From the NCBI GenBank assembly GCA_021272165.1, contig JAJSLK010000061.1, positions 99,604 through 163,603 of the forward strand: a stretch of 64,000 nt of DNA, written 5' to 3'. Below are positions 8,887 to 16,796 of the stretch, piece by piece. This DNA comes from Methylacidiphilales bacterium. GTDB taxonomy: Bacteria; Verrucomicrobiota; Verrucomicrobiia; Methylacidiphilales; UBA1321. Position 1 is the first letter of the stretch, and each line of letters starts with the position of its first letter. A model generated the notes under the pieces. That model ran no database searches. It saw only the letters and a list, made by a program, of their open reading frames with translations, and was not told the DNA's origin. The position numbers and the translations under genes were made by a program.

Positions 8887-8915
8887 CCGTCATCCTGAGC
8901 TTGTCCAAGGATCAG
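8887..8915 (-). repeat. Dispersed repeat, family C, inverted
   Basis: A reverse-complement copy (CGTCATCCTGAGCTTGTCCA and on) with one change in the centre. It occupies the gap between protease and decoration genes. Confidence 0.75.
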
Positions 8916-8958
8916 GTCAGTTATCCGATTTAAAACCACAAAACTTCTTACTTCAATT

Positions 8959-9387
8959 ATGAGTCAATCCAATACCCATCAAGGTGACATCCTGGTCACT
9001 GCGAACGAGGATCTCTCCGCCCTGGCGGATGTGCTCGTCGTTCCGTACAACAATTCGGGCTCGCTGGTCGTGACACGGCCGGCGGCAAACAACGATTATG
9101 CCGTCTACGTGCTGGTTTACGGCGCGACGCCCGGCGGCAAGGCGACGGTGCGTCCGCTGAATCCGGACTGGACGGTGCGGGTGGTCGCGAAGGGAGCGGG
9201 CAATCCGGGCGATCTGCTGGTGCTGGCGGACGGCGTGACAACGGCGGCGGACAAAGGGAAGGTGCGGTCGAAGGCAACATTAACGGTCGGTTCCGGGACA
9301 TATCGGCTGGTGGGGATCGCCGAGGAGGCGTTTGTCGACAGCCAACTGGTGCGGATGCGGCCGACATTCGGGACGGTGACGGTTTAA
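8959..9387 (+). CDS. Probable head decoration protein (DUF2190-like)
   Basis: A 142-residue beta-rich protein lying between protease and major capsid protein, the standard position for the capsid-stabilising decoration protein. It has the glycine-rich pattern of that class (for example GDLLVLADGVTTAADKGKV). It would bind the outside of the expanded capsid. Assignment rests on position and general resemblance to DUF2190-type proteins, not on a diagnostic motif. Confidence 0.55.
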   Translation: MSQSNTHQGDILVTANEDLSALADVLVVPYNNSGSLVVTRPAANNDYAVYVLVYGATPGGKATVRPLNPDWTVRVVAKGAGNPGDLLVLADGVTTAADKGKVRSKATLTVGSGTYRLVGIAEEAFVDSQLVRMRPTFGTVTV

Positions 9388-9465
9388 TTTCACTCCGCCG
9401 CGGTGTGCGCGGTATTAACGACGAAAATTCCGCGGCGACGATCGCCGCATCATAGAAAAATCATT

Positions 9466-10398
9466 ATGCCTAGTTTATCCGAAATTACTTCCAGCCCAAT
9501 GCTGCGGGAATTCGCCCAGGGCGCGGCCCAGTCGGCTGTGCAGCCGGTGGCCGATTTTCTCGCGCCGACGGTCGAGGTGCCGACGAGCATCGGCCGCTAC
9601 AAAATTTACACGGAAAAAAACCGGTTCCTGCCGCCCGACACGTTGCGGGCCATCGGCGGGCGGGCAACCGTGCTGAGCTTTGACGCGACTGACGCGACTT
9701 ACAACTGTCAGCCGAACGCGCTGGACTTCCCGATCGATTATCTGGAACAGATCGAGGAGGCCGCGCTGACGAACGCGCTGATGGAGGGCGCGACGATCGT
9801 GGCCGAGGTGGCGGCGCTGACGCACGAGCAGAACGTGATCAACACAGCGCTAAGCGCGACGACGTCGGGCGCGCTGAGCAAGACGTGGTCGGGTTCGAGC
9901 GGGAGCGATCCGATCGACGACATCGACCAGCAGATCCTGAGCGTGATCAAGGCGGCGCGGTACGGTTCGCTGATGGGCGTGGGCGTGCTGTTCGGCGCCG
10001 GGGCCTGGCGGCTGTTCAAGAACGCGCCGAACGTGCGGGGCCGCTTCGTGGCGGCGGGTGATTATGCGATTCCGAACGTGACGCCGGCGGAGGCGACGAA
10101 GCTTTTCGTGGGCAATCCCGAGGTGCGGACGTCGTACATGGTGGTGGACACGGCGAAGGAAGGGCTGGCGCCGAGCATCAGCTTCCTGCTCGATACGTCG
10201 GTGCTGATCTTTGCGCGGCTGCAGAATCCAACGCGGCGCGATCCGTCGTTCATGAAGACATTCCGGTTGATGGGCAACTACATGGTGCCGGGCTCGTACG
10301 TGCGCGATGACGGGCGCGTCGAGGTGGCGAAGTTCGACTGGAGTGAGGCGATTGCAATTACCAACAGCTCCGCCGCGCAACTGCTCACCGTTTCCTAA
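9466..10398 (+). CDS. Major capsid protein (Mu-like, HK97 fold expected)
   Basis: The 310-residue product starts MPSLSEITSSPMLREFAQGA. It contains the segment NALDFPIDYLEQIEEAALTN, a long helix rich in Ala and Glu, and a C-terminal VRDDGRVEVAKFDW.EAI, consistent with capsid proteins of the Mu gpT-like or HK97-fold kind. The ATG at 9466 is preferred over an upstream in-frame start at 9403, because the intervening residues are basic and derive from the gap. It is followed at 64 bp by the connector gene. Confidence 0.75.
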   Translation: MPSLSEITSSPMLREFAQGAAQSAVQPVADFLAPTVEVPTSIGRYKIYTEKNRFLPPDTLRAIGGRATVLSFDATDATYNCQPNALDFPIDYLEQIEEAALTNALMEGATIVAEVAALTHEQNVINTALSATTSGALSKTWSGSSGSDPIDDIDQQILSVIKAARYGSLMGVGVLFGAGAWRLFKNAPNVRGRFVAAGDYAIPNVTPAEATKLFVGNPEVRTSYMVVDTAKEGLAPSISFLLDTSVLIFARLQNPTRRDPSFMKTFRLMGNYMVPGSYVRDDGRVEVAKFDWSEAIAITNSSAAQLLTVS

Positions 10399-10461
10399 TC
10401 TTACAACTCCAAAGGCCGGATCCGTCCAACCCGGACCGGCTGCAGGAGAGAAAATTCCCTT

Positions 10462-10905
10462 ATGGCATGGATAACTCCAAGTGAGAGCGATGTGCTGACA
10501 GTGCTGTCCGAGACGGAGCTGGCGACGTATCGCGCCGCGGCGACCGCAAGCGGCCAGGCCGATCCCGTGGCGCCGACGCTGGCGCAGGTAATCGACCTGG
10601 TGCGTGGTTACGTGGGCGCATACAAGCCGAACACGCTCGGGCTGCCGGGAACAATTCCGCAGAAATTGCTGGCTCCGGCGCTGGACCTGGTGGCGGTGCG
10701 GCTGCCGCAGCGGGTGGGTGTGCCGCCGAAGGACGTGCGGCAGATGGCGGCGAGCCGAGCGGTGCGGCTGCTGGAGCAGGTGGCGGCGGGTATTTTCAAC
10801 ATCGAGGAGCCCGACTCCCCGACGCTGGAAACGACGTCGGCGCCGAGCCCGAGCATCGTGGCGCGGCATCGTCACTTTACCCCGCGCAGTGAGGAGGGGG
10901 TCTAA
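10462..10905 (+). CDS. Head-tail connector, gp36/DUF1320-like
   Basis: A 147-residue protein beginning MAWITPSESDVLTVLSETEL, the usual opening of DUF1320/gp36 adaptor proteins, then a helical core and a disordered C-terminus. Such proteins dock under the portal as the first neck ring. It sits between capsid and neck genes, and its stop precedes the next ATG by one base. Confidence 0.65.
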   Translation: MAWITPSESDVLTVLSETELATYRAAATASGQADPVAPTLAQVIDLVRGYVGAYKPNTLGLPGTIPQKLLAPALDLVAVRLPQRVGVPPKDVRQMAASRAVRLLEQVAAGIFNIEEPDSPTLETTSAPSPSIVARHRHFTPRSEEGV

Positions 10906-10906
10906 G

Positions 10907-11587
10907 ATGCCGAGCGTCCTGACTTCGATCCAACAGGAAATCGCGGACCGGCTGCTGGCCGATCCGTTCTTCGCGACGATTCCGGTGTTGGTGGAGAATC
11001 CGCGCGATGTGACCTATGAGCTGGAAGCCAGCGTTTCGGCGGCGGGGACGTGGGCGGAGGTGCTGGTGCCGGAGGCAGTGGTGAGCGCATCGACCGCGCC
11101 AGGGCCGATCTTCGACCCGGTGGAGATTGCGATCCGGGTGCGGGAGAATATTCCGGTGGCATCGGGACCGCACGCGCTGGAGGTGGCGGAGACAGCGCTG
11201 GCGCTGCTGCATCTCTACCGGCAGACAACAATCAACGAGGTGTTGAGCGCGGCGCCGAAGGCGTTGGGGCGGATCAATGAGCCGAACGTGGTGGCGTATG
11301 AGGCGCGGGTGCGGACGCAGGCGGGCGCAAGTTACGCGGTGCCGCAGCTTGACGCGCCAACGATCAGCAGCGCCGGTTCGGTCTCGCCGCAGACGGTGAC
11401 GCTGGCGTCGGACCAGCCGGGCGCGGCGATTTACTACACGCTGGATGGTTCACAGCCGGCGCCACGGTCGCCGACGTCGGTGCTTTATACGGCGCCGTTC
11501 ACGGTGAGCGCGGCGGCACAGTTGCGGACGCGGGTGTGGCTGGCGGGTTTCATGGCGAGCTCGGAGGCGCGGGCGAGCTTCAGCTGA
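10907..11587 (+). CDS. gp37-like neck protein fused to a chitobiase C-terminal-type beta domain
   Basis: The 226-residue product (ATG at 10907, tightly coupled to the upstream gene) starts MPSVLTSIQQEIADRLLADP, resembling gp37 or tail-terminator neck proteins up to about residue 145. Residues about 148-226 form a second domain with VSPQTVTLASDQPGAAIYYT, LDGSQP and LYTAPFTVSAA. This is the signature of the CHB_HEX_C_1 beta-sandwich, usually found in secreted glycosidases and adhesins. A carbohydrate-type domain on a neck protein could decorate the particle. Function is inferred. Confidence 0.6.
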   Translation: MPSVLTSIQQEIADRLLADPFFATIPVLVENPRDVTYELEASVSAAGTWAEVLVPEAVVSASTAPGPIFDPVEIAIRVRENIPVASGPHALEVAETALALLHLYRQTTINEVLSAAPKALGRINEPNVVAYEARVRTQAGASYAVPQLDAPTISSAGSVSPQTVTLASDQPGAAIYYTLDGSQPAPRSPTSVLYTAPFTVSAAAQLRTRVWLAGFMASSEARASFS

Positions 11588-11592
11588 ACTGC

Positions 11593-11633
11593 ATGACGGA
11601 ATTACCAAATTTGACGGAATGAACGGAATTTTT
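11593..11633 (+). repeat. Dispersed repeat, family E
   Basis: A copy of the ACGGAATTACCAAATTTGAC element. Together with the next repeat it fills the 139-bp gap between the neck and tube-like genes. Confidence 0.65.
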
Positions 11634-11688
11634 AATGAGTCGCTAACGCGACAGGATGACACCGCCGTCCGGCGTGCGGTACCAAAAG

Positions 11689-11718
11689 ATACGGCGGTCC
11701 CAGACCGCCCCCTACAGA
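11689..11718 (+). repeat. Dispersed palindromic repeat, family B
   Basis: The GGCGGTC / GACCGCC stem is followed by CCTACA. A further GC-rich palindrome (about 11660-11686) lies just before it. Confidence 0.65.
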
Positions 11719-11726
11719 AAACATAG

Positions 11727-12662
11727 ATGCCGATCACACGAACGACTTTATTAAGCGGGCCGGCGGCAGCGACGTTCAACGGACACACATTTTTTGCTCG
11801 AGACGGAATTCTCGCGACGCCGGCCCTGGAGCTGGACGAGGTGGAGTCAGATGCGAACGGGTGGCTGGATGAGACGGTGGCGGAAGCGCCGGTGACGATC
11901 CGGTTTACACCGTCGGCGCCGTTCGCCGATTTGATCGCGCTTTATCCATGGCTGGAGGGCGCGGCGGGGACGGCGTTGTTCGGAACGAGCGATGTGCCGT
12001 TAGTTTTGGTGGCGGCGAACGGGGTACGGCTGACATTTGCGGCGGCGGCAATCATCGAGATGCCGGAGCTGAAGTTGTCGGACCGGGGAACCGTGGCGGG
12101 AACGGTGACCTTCCTGGCGATTGGGGCGAGGGCGCAGGCGGTGACGGCGGCGAATCGTTTTGTGGCCATTGATATCGCAACACCGCCAACTCCGCCGGCG
12201 GGTACGCCGCAACTGACGGATGATTTTGCGATTACCTGGAGCGATTCGCCGTGGGCGAGCCTGAGATCGCTGGAGGGCATAACGGTAAAATTTGCAATGA
12301 AGACCAGGCCGGTGTGGTCGGATGCGAATGCGCTGCTGGACGTGACGCTGGAGAAACTAGCGGTGGAGGCGCGATTCACTCCGGCTTCGCCGGGCGGCCC
12401 GGCCGAATCGGACCTGGTCGCGGCGCTGCAGCTTCAAGGCGCGAACGCGCTGCCGGGGAGATCGCTGGCGGCGACGGCAAGCACCCTGGACATCGCGGGA
12501 GAGCATCTCTGGGTGCGGTTGCCGCAGGCGCAATTGGTTCGGGGAGAGATGGCGTTTGATGCGACGCAGCCGCGGATAGGTGAACTGGTTTTTATGGCGG
12601 AACGGGCATGGATGAACTCGGGTGCAGAGGCTCTGGCGTTGTTAACGGAGGGGATGCCATGA
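11727..12662 (+). CDS. Tail-tube-like structural protein
   Basis: A 311-residue beta-rich protein beginning MPITRTTLLSGPAAATFNGH. It shows the pattern of siphophage tube proteins: FFARDG, then a conserved acidic ELDEVESDANGWLDE, then VTIRFTP. Position after the neck genes supports a tube role. No tape-measure gene follows, so if this is a tail tube the tail must be short, or the cassette is incomplete. It could instead be another virion beta-sandwich protein. Confidence 0.5.
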   Translation: MPITRTTLLSGPAAATFNGHTFFARDGILATPALELDEVESDANGWLDETVAEAPVTIRFTPSAPFADLIALYPWLEGAAGTALFGTSDVPLVLVAANGVRLTFAAAAIIEMPELKLSDRGTVAGTVTFLAIGARAQAVTAANRFVAIDIATPPTPPAGTPQLTDDFAITWSDSPWASLRSLEGITVKFAMKTRPVWSDANALLDVTLEKLAVEARFTPASPGGPAESDLVAALQLQGANALPGRSLAATASTLDIAGEHLWVRLPQAQLVRGEMAFDATQPRIGELVFMAERAWMNSGAEALALLTEGMP

Positions 12663-12715
12663 AAGCGGGTAGCGGCTTCGTGTGCCCTTCAACAAATTGC
12701 TTCGGACTATCTGAA

Positions 12716-12744
12716 CTGATCCTTCGACAAGCTCAGGATGACTG
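12716..12744 (+). repeat. Dispersed repeat, family C
   Basis: A consensus copy in the 100-bp gap between two phage structural genes. Confidence 0.8.
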
Positions 12745-12762
12745 AATTTTGAAATAAGATTT

Positions 12763-13314
12763 ATGCGAATTTCTTTAAATAATATCTGGCTGACGAATGA
12801 CGGATCGGCGGCATTGCAGACATGGACGGACGCGCACGATGTGCGGTTGAACGGGCGTCAGATGGTGCAGGACGCGGAGTTTCTGCGGGCGGTGGCGGCC
12901 CAGCCACTGGCCCGGGGGAACCTGGTGAATCTTCTGCAGTTCACGGTGACACGGCAGCACGCGAGCGTGGCGGCGGCGGCGGCGTTTTTGCTGACAGCGT
13001 TCGGATCGCTCCCGACGAGCGGGCAGGCGACGATTGTTTGCGGTGCCTATGGGGAGTCGACGCTGACCTGCACATTTTCGGCGGTGCTGGAGGCGATGCC
13101 GGAGAGTGTTTTTCACGGGACGCGGACGGATACGACGTTCGTGTTGCGCGGAGGTACGATCACGTCGCTGTCGCCCCTGGTGGAGAGCGCGGTGGACGGG
13201 GCCTCATTTCAGATCGGTTACGGTGCGCCGCAGGGCGGGACGCTGGATGGCGGCAATCTGGCGGATGCGCTGGCTCCGAGCACGCTGGACCTCGATGGAG
13301 GGGCGTTTTCGTGA
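12763..13314 (+). CDS. Phage structural protein of unknown role
   Basis: A 183-residue protein beginning MRISLNNIWLTNDGSAALQT. It has an N-terminal helical part and a beta-rich C-terminal half with repeated Thr/Ser-rich strands. I recognise no family. Its place between the tube-like and fibre-type genes suggests a tail component. Confidence 0.55.
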   Translation: MRISLNNIWLTNDGSAALQTWTDAHDVRLNGRQMVQDAEFLRAVAAQPLARGNLVNLLQFTVTRQHASVAAAAAFLLTAFGSLPTSGQATIVCGAYGESTLTCTFSAVLEAMPESVFHGTRTDTTFVLRGGTITSLSPLVESAVDGASFQIGYGAPQGGTLDGGNLADALAPSTLDLDGGAFS

Positions 13315-13324
13315 ATGAGGAAAA

Positions 13325-13362
13325 TCACGGAATTACCAAATTGATCGAAATTGACGGAATTA
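13325..13362 (+). repeat. Dispersed repeat, family E
   Basis: A direct copy with slight divergence in the middle, just after the stop at 13314. Confidence 0.65.
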
Positions 13363-13425
13363 TTTATGAAGAGGGCGAACGACGGAGTTATGGGAGCAAG
13401 GAAAATATATCAGTCGGGCAAGTAA

Positions 13426-13451
13426 GCGACGGTCGTAGACCGCCGCTACAT
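13426..13451 (+). repeat. Dispersed palindromic repeat, family B
   Basis: GCGACGGTC-GTA-GACCGCCGC with tail TACAT. It ends 10 bases before the next start codon. Confidence 0.8.
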
Positions 13452-13461
13452 CAAAAATTTT

Positions 13462-13866
13462 ATGGCTCAAAAAATTCAAATTCGGCGAGGGCTTGAGGCC
13501 CAGCGTTCCCTGATCACCCCGGACGTGGGGGAACCGCTTTTCACGACCGACAACAAGCAGCTTTTCATCGGCGACGGCGCGACGGCGGGCGGCCTTTTTG
13601 TCGGGGGCGGATCGCCGGTCGGTTATGTGCAGAAATTCCGGGGGACGAAGGCAATCGGAGCGGGGGCCGATTCGGTGGCGGTGACGGGGCTGGGCCTTCC
13701 CTCCGTGCCGGCGCAAGTGCTGGTGACGGTGCGGAAGGTGACGGGCGGGCTGAATCTTTTCGCGACCGTGCGGGATGATTCGATCACGACGGACGGCTTT
13801 ACGGTTGATCTTTCGGCGGCGACGAACGCGGCGACGTACAAACTCGATTACCTGGTGATTCCATGA
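13462..13866 (+). CDS. Fibre-type protein with Mtd-N/hyaluronidase-like N-terminal motif
   Basis: A 134-residue protein beginning MAQKIQIRRGLEAQRSLITP and continuing GEPLFTTDNKQLFIGDG. This IQIRRG...GE..F.TD...L.IGDG motif is the repeat found at the N-terminus of phage tail fibres and tropism determinants. The remainder is a compact beta domain. Its 3' end overlaps the next start by 4 bp (ATGA), so the two are translationally coupled. Confidence 0.7.
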   Translation: MAQKIQIRRGLEAQRSLITPDVGEPLFTTDNKQLFIGDGATAGGLFVGGGSPVGYVQKFRGTKAIGAGADSVAVTGLGLPSVPAQVLVTVRKVTGGLNLFATVRDDSITTDGFTVDLSAATNAATYKLDYLVIP

Positions 13867-16019
13867 GTTCGGTGTGGACGATACGCGACGCCACGGGAGT
13901 TGAAAAAACGGCGGCGGAGTGGGGGCTGTGCGGCCTGACGCGGGAACGGATCAACCAGCGGCCGGACCTGGTGACGTTTCGCGCGGAGAACGGGGCGAGC
14001 GACGCGGACCCGATTTTCGCGCACGGCTCGACGATCCTGATTTTCCGCAACGGGACGCCCTGGTTTTACGGGCGGGTGATTGAGGTGCCGGGGCGGGCGT
14101 CGGCGAAGGCGGAGGAGCAGCTCTACCGCGTGGCGGGGCCGTGGTGGTACCTGGAGAACCTGGTTTTTCAGCAGGCGTGGCAGACGACGAACGGCGTGGA
14201 TGTGACTCTGATTTCGACGAACAAGAGCCGGCTGATTCTGAATCAGAAGGGCGACGGGTCGAAGCTGGCAACGGGGGCGGCGATCCTGGAGGTGCTGAAT
14301 TACGCGACGGCGCGCGGCGTGCCGATGACGATCGGCTCGGTGACGCCGAACGCGACCGCACCCTACGCGGAGGAGCTGGACCAGTCGTGTGCGGAGGTGA
14401 TCCGGAATTTCCTGCGCTGGACGCCGGACGCAGCGGCGGCGTTCGACTACACGACGACGCCCTACCCGACGCTTTCGATTTTGCGCCGGGCGGACGCATC
14501 GACGTTGATGTTGCCGGCTTACGGCGCGCCGGTGTCAAAGCTGGAGCTGACGCCGCGGCATGATTTGCAGGCGCCGTCGGTGGTGCTGAAGTTTGAGCAG
14601 ACGAACGACATCGACAACGACACGTTCACGTCGCTGATTGTGCAGCCCGCGCCGTCGACGGCGACGGGTGACGAGCTGGGAGCGATGGTCATGACGCTTG
14701 ATTTAGCGGGGGCGCGGGAGACGTACCAGAAGCAGAAGGTGCGGACGGCATTCATCCCGCCCGATTCATCATCGGCGGGGGTGGTGGACTGGTGGAAGGG
14801 AAAATTTCCGTGGCTGAGCGACTTTGACGATACGGACCTGACGGTGGTGGCGGGATCGCATACGGTGACAATGGAGGACCCGGCCGATTATCCGGGGCTG
14901 ACGCTGTCGAATGTGCCGAATGAATTGCTGGAGGGGTCGGTGGCGGCTTGGATGAATCTTTACGCGGCGCCGCTGCGGGTGCAGGCGACGATGCAGTATA
15001 CGGGCGCGGCGACGGATGAGTCGACGGAGGTATTTGGGCCGACAAACCAGCGGGTGTTGTACACGCGGGTGATCGGGACAAACGCGGAGACGCAGACCTA
15101 CAGCCGGCTGACATCGGAGACGGCGGCGGAGCCGGTACCGGCCGGGCTGGCGCAGGCGCTTTACGATGCGGTGTCGGTATTGCCGTACGACGGGACAATC
15201 GAGTTGACGGAGGAGGAGTGCTCGGGTGTGGGTGCGCCGGGAAATCTTCTGAACCTGACGGGAGGGCGGGCGGAGTGGTCGACGATGGCGGCGCAAATCC
15301 AGCGGATCGAGGAGCAGATCGATGCGGGGATCACGCGGCTGACAGTGGGGCCGGGAAAACATCTCGGTCACGGCGACCTGGCGGAGCTGTTGCGGGTGAA
15401 CAGGCAGCGGCGTCCTTCGTGGCGATTGAATGAACGGACGAGCGGAAACGCAGGCGATCACGCGACGAAGGTGCAGGGCGGGGAGCAGTCGCCGCGCTCC
15501 GATTCGATTTTCCGACCATCGGCGGGAAGCACGGAGACGAACAAGCCGTTTGAACTGCTGGATGCGTCGGATGCGACGGGGCTGAAAGTGGTGGTGAATG
15601 CGAATTCGTTTTTGCAAAAATCGCTGACGCCGAACGATACGGTGGCGGTCACGGGTCTGGGCGCGGCGATCGCGGTGACGGTGGGGTCGCTGATCTGGCT
15701 GGAGCTTGATTTTACGTCGTACGCGGTGACAAGTGCGGCGATTGGATCGGGGACGTCGGGCTGGAGCGGTTTTCCGAATCCGTTCGTCTACACGGGGACA
15801 TCGCCGAACCAGGTGATGACGACGGCCTACCTGCTGATCGGTTACCTGGCGGCGGCGAGTTCGACGCTGGACGGGACGGTGATCACGGGTGGGAGTCCAA
15901 GCTCGCCGGTGAGCGCGAAGATTATCCAGTGCGTGTCGCAAAACCTGCTGTTGCGGAACGGCTGCTTCAACGGGCTGCCGGCGATTTTTCCGTTCCCACA
16001 TCACGCTCCTTACGTATGA
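13863..16019 (+). CDS. Large baseplate-hub or tail-tip-like protein
   Basis: A 718-residue protein. The N-terminal region (WTIRDATGVEKTA, then FYGRVIEVPGR and YRVAGPWWYLENLVFQ) resembles hub proteins of the gp27/gp44 kind that cap the tail tube. A middle region contains GKHLGHGDLAELLRVNRQRR. The C-terminal part is a Thr/Ser/Gly-rich beta region as in receptor-facing tips. It overlaps both neighbours by 4 bp (ATGA), so three genes form a tight translational unit. Assignment is by pattern and position. Confidence 0.55.
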   Translation: MSSVWTIRDATGVEKTAAEWGLCGLTRERINQRPDLVTFRAENGASDADPIFAHGSTILIFRNGTPWFYGRVIEVPGRASAKAEEQLYRVAGPWWYLENLVFQQAWQTTNGVDVTLISTNKSRLILNQKGDGSKLATGAAILEVLNYATARGVPMTIGSVTPNATAPYAEELDQSCAEVIRNFLRWTPDAAAAFDYTTTPYPTLSILRRADASTLMLPAYGAPVSKLELTPRHDLQAPSVVLKFEQTNDIDNDTFTSLIVQPAPSTATGDELGAMVMTLDLAGARETYQKQKVRTAFIPPDSSSAGVVDWWKGKFPWLSDFDDTDLTVVAGSHTVTMEDPADYPGLTLSNVPNELLEGSVAAWMNLYAAPLRVQATMQYTGAATDESTEVFGPTNQRVLYTRVIGTNAETQTYSRLTSETAAEPVPAGLAQALYDAVSVLPYDGTIELTEEECSGVGAPGNLLNLTGGRAEWSTMAAQIQRIEEQIDAGITRLTVGPGKHLGHGDLAELLRVNRQRRPSWRLNERTSGNAGDHATKVQGGEQSPRSDSIFRPSAGSTETNKPFELLDASDATGLKVVVNANSFLQKSLTPNDTVAVTGLGAAIAVTVGSLIWLELDFTSYAVTSAAIGSGTSGWSGFPNPFVYTGTSPNQVMTTAYLLIGYLAAASSTLDGTVITGGSPSSPVSAKIIQCVSQNLLLRNGCFNGLPAIFPFPHHAPYV

Positions 16020-16732
16020 ACCTTGATTATTTTGAGACGTCGTTTTTTCCCTTTAGCGTGCCGGAGAAGGATTCGTCCTTTGCCAGCAGCGTGGGGGCGC
16101 AGACGGTTTACCCGGCGGGGTTCAGTCTCGATCAGGCGCTGCAAATTTATTGGCGGGCGAAGGATTACCTGCTGGTGGCGTCGGGGAACGGGACGCTGGG
16201 CGGGTTGAGCCAGTCGCTGAACGTGAACGGATTGTTGCCGCCGCGAAATGCCGTGGTGGGGCACAATTCGTACTCGCTGCTGACGGGCTTTGCGCCGACG
16301 GGGCCGTGGGACCTGGTTTGTGGCCGAGGCGTGCAGCAGGTGGCGCCGGGCTCGGGGACGATCACGGCGAGCGGGTCGGCGGGTTCAGGGTCGAATCCGG
16401 CGGCGCTGTTCAACCTGCAGGTGAATTTGTTTTTCCCGGCGTATCTGGTGCCTGATCCGGTGGTGAAATATGACGGGCTCTGGTGGCCGGCGATGAGCAT
16501 CTCGTGCTCGGTAACGAACACGGTGGAGCTTGATTCGGGCGGCGAGCTGGAGATGTCTTTCGACTGCACGACGCTGCCTGATCCGGAGAGCACGACGGAG
16601 ATCAGCGCGTTTTCATTCTTCGGCGTTTCGGTGCCGGTTTTTTGCATGCCGCTGGCCCCGGCGAGCGGACCCGATCCCGCGGAGACGCGGACGTTTTCGG
16701 GGTCGTTGACGGTGGCCGATGAATGGTCGTGA
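16016..16732 (+). CDS. Tail-associated protein of unknown function
   Basis: The ATG at 16016 overlaps the hub-like gene's stop and gives a 238-residue product beginning MNLDYFETSFFPFSVPEKDS. It is rich in aromatic residues, Gly and Ser, has no signal peptide, and contains a beta-rich C-terminal half. No family is recognised. Tight coupling to the hub-like gene suggests a tail or fibre-attachment role. A longer frame from 15929 is rejected because it runs through the hub gene. Confidence 0.6.
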   Translation: MNLDYFETSFFPFSVPEKDSSFASSVGAQTVYPAGFSLDQALQIYWRAKDYLLVASGNGTLGGLSQSLNVNGLLPPRNAVVGHNSYSLLTGFAPTGPWDLVCGRGVQQVAPGSGTITASGSAGSGSNPAALFNLQVNLFFPAYLVPDPVVKYDGLWWPAMSISCSVTNTVELDSGGELEMSFDCTTLPDPESTTEISAFSFFGVSVPVFCMPLAPASGPDPAETRTFSGSLTVADEWS

Positions 16733-16796
16733 ACCGGGCTGGTCCCGGTCGAACGGATCCATTCTGAAATTTTAACCTCAATTTTTTTTAACTGAA

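Noticed and set aside
9403..9465. Upstream in-frame start extending the capsid protein by 21 residues
   Set aside because: The extension is basic, unlike capsid N-termini, and is encoded by gap sequence; the ATG at 9466 gives a typical start.
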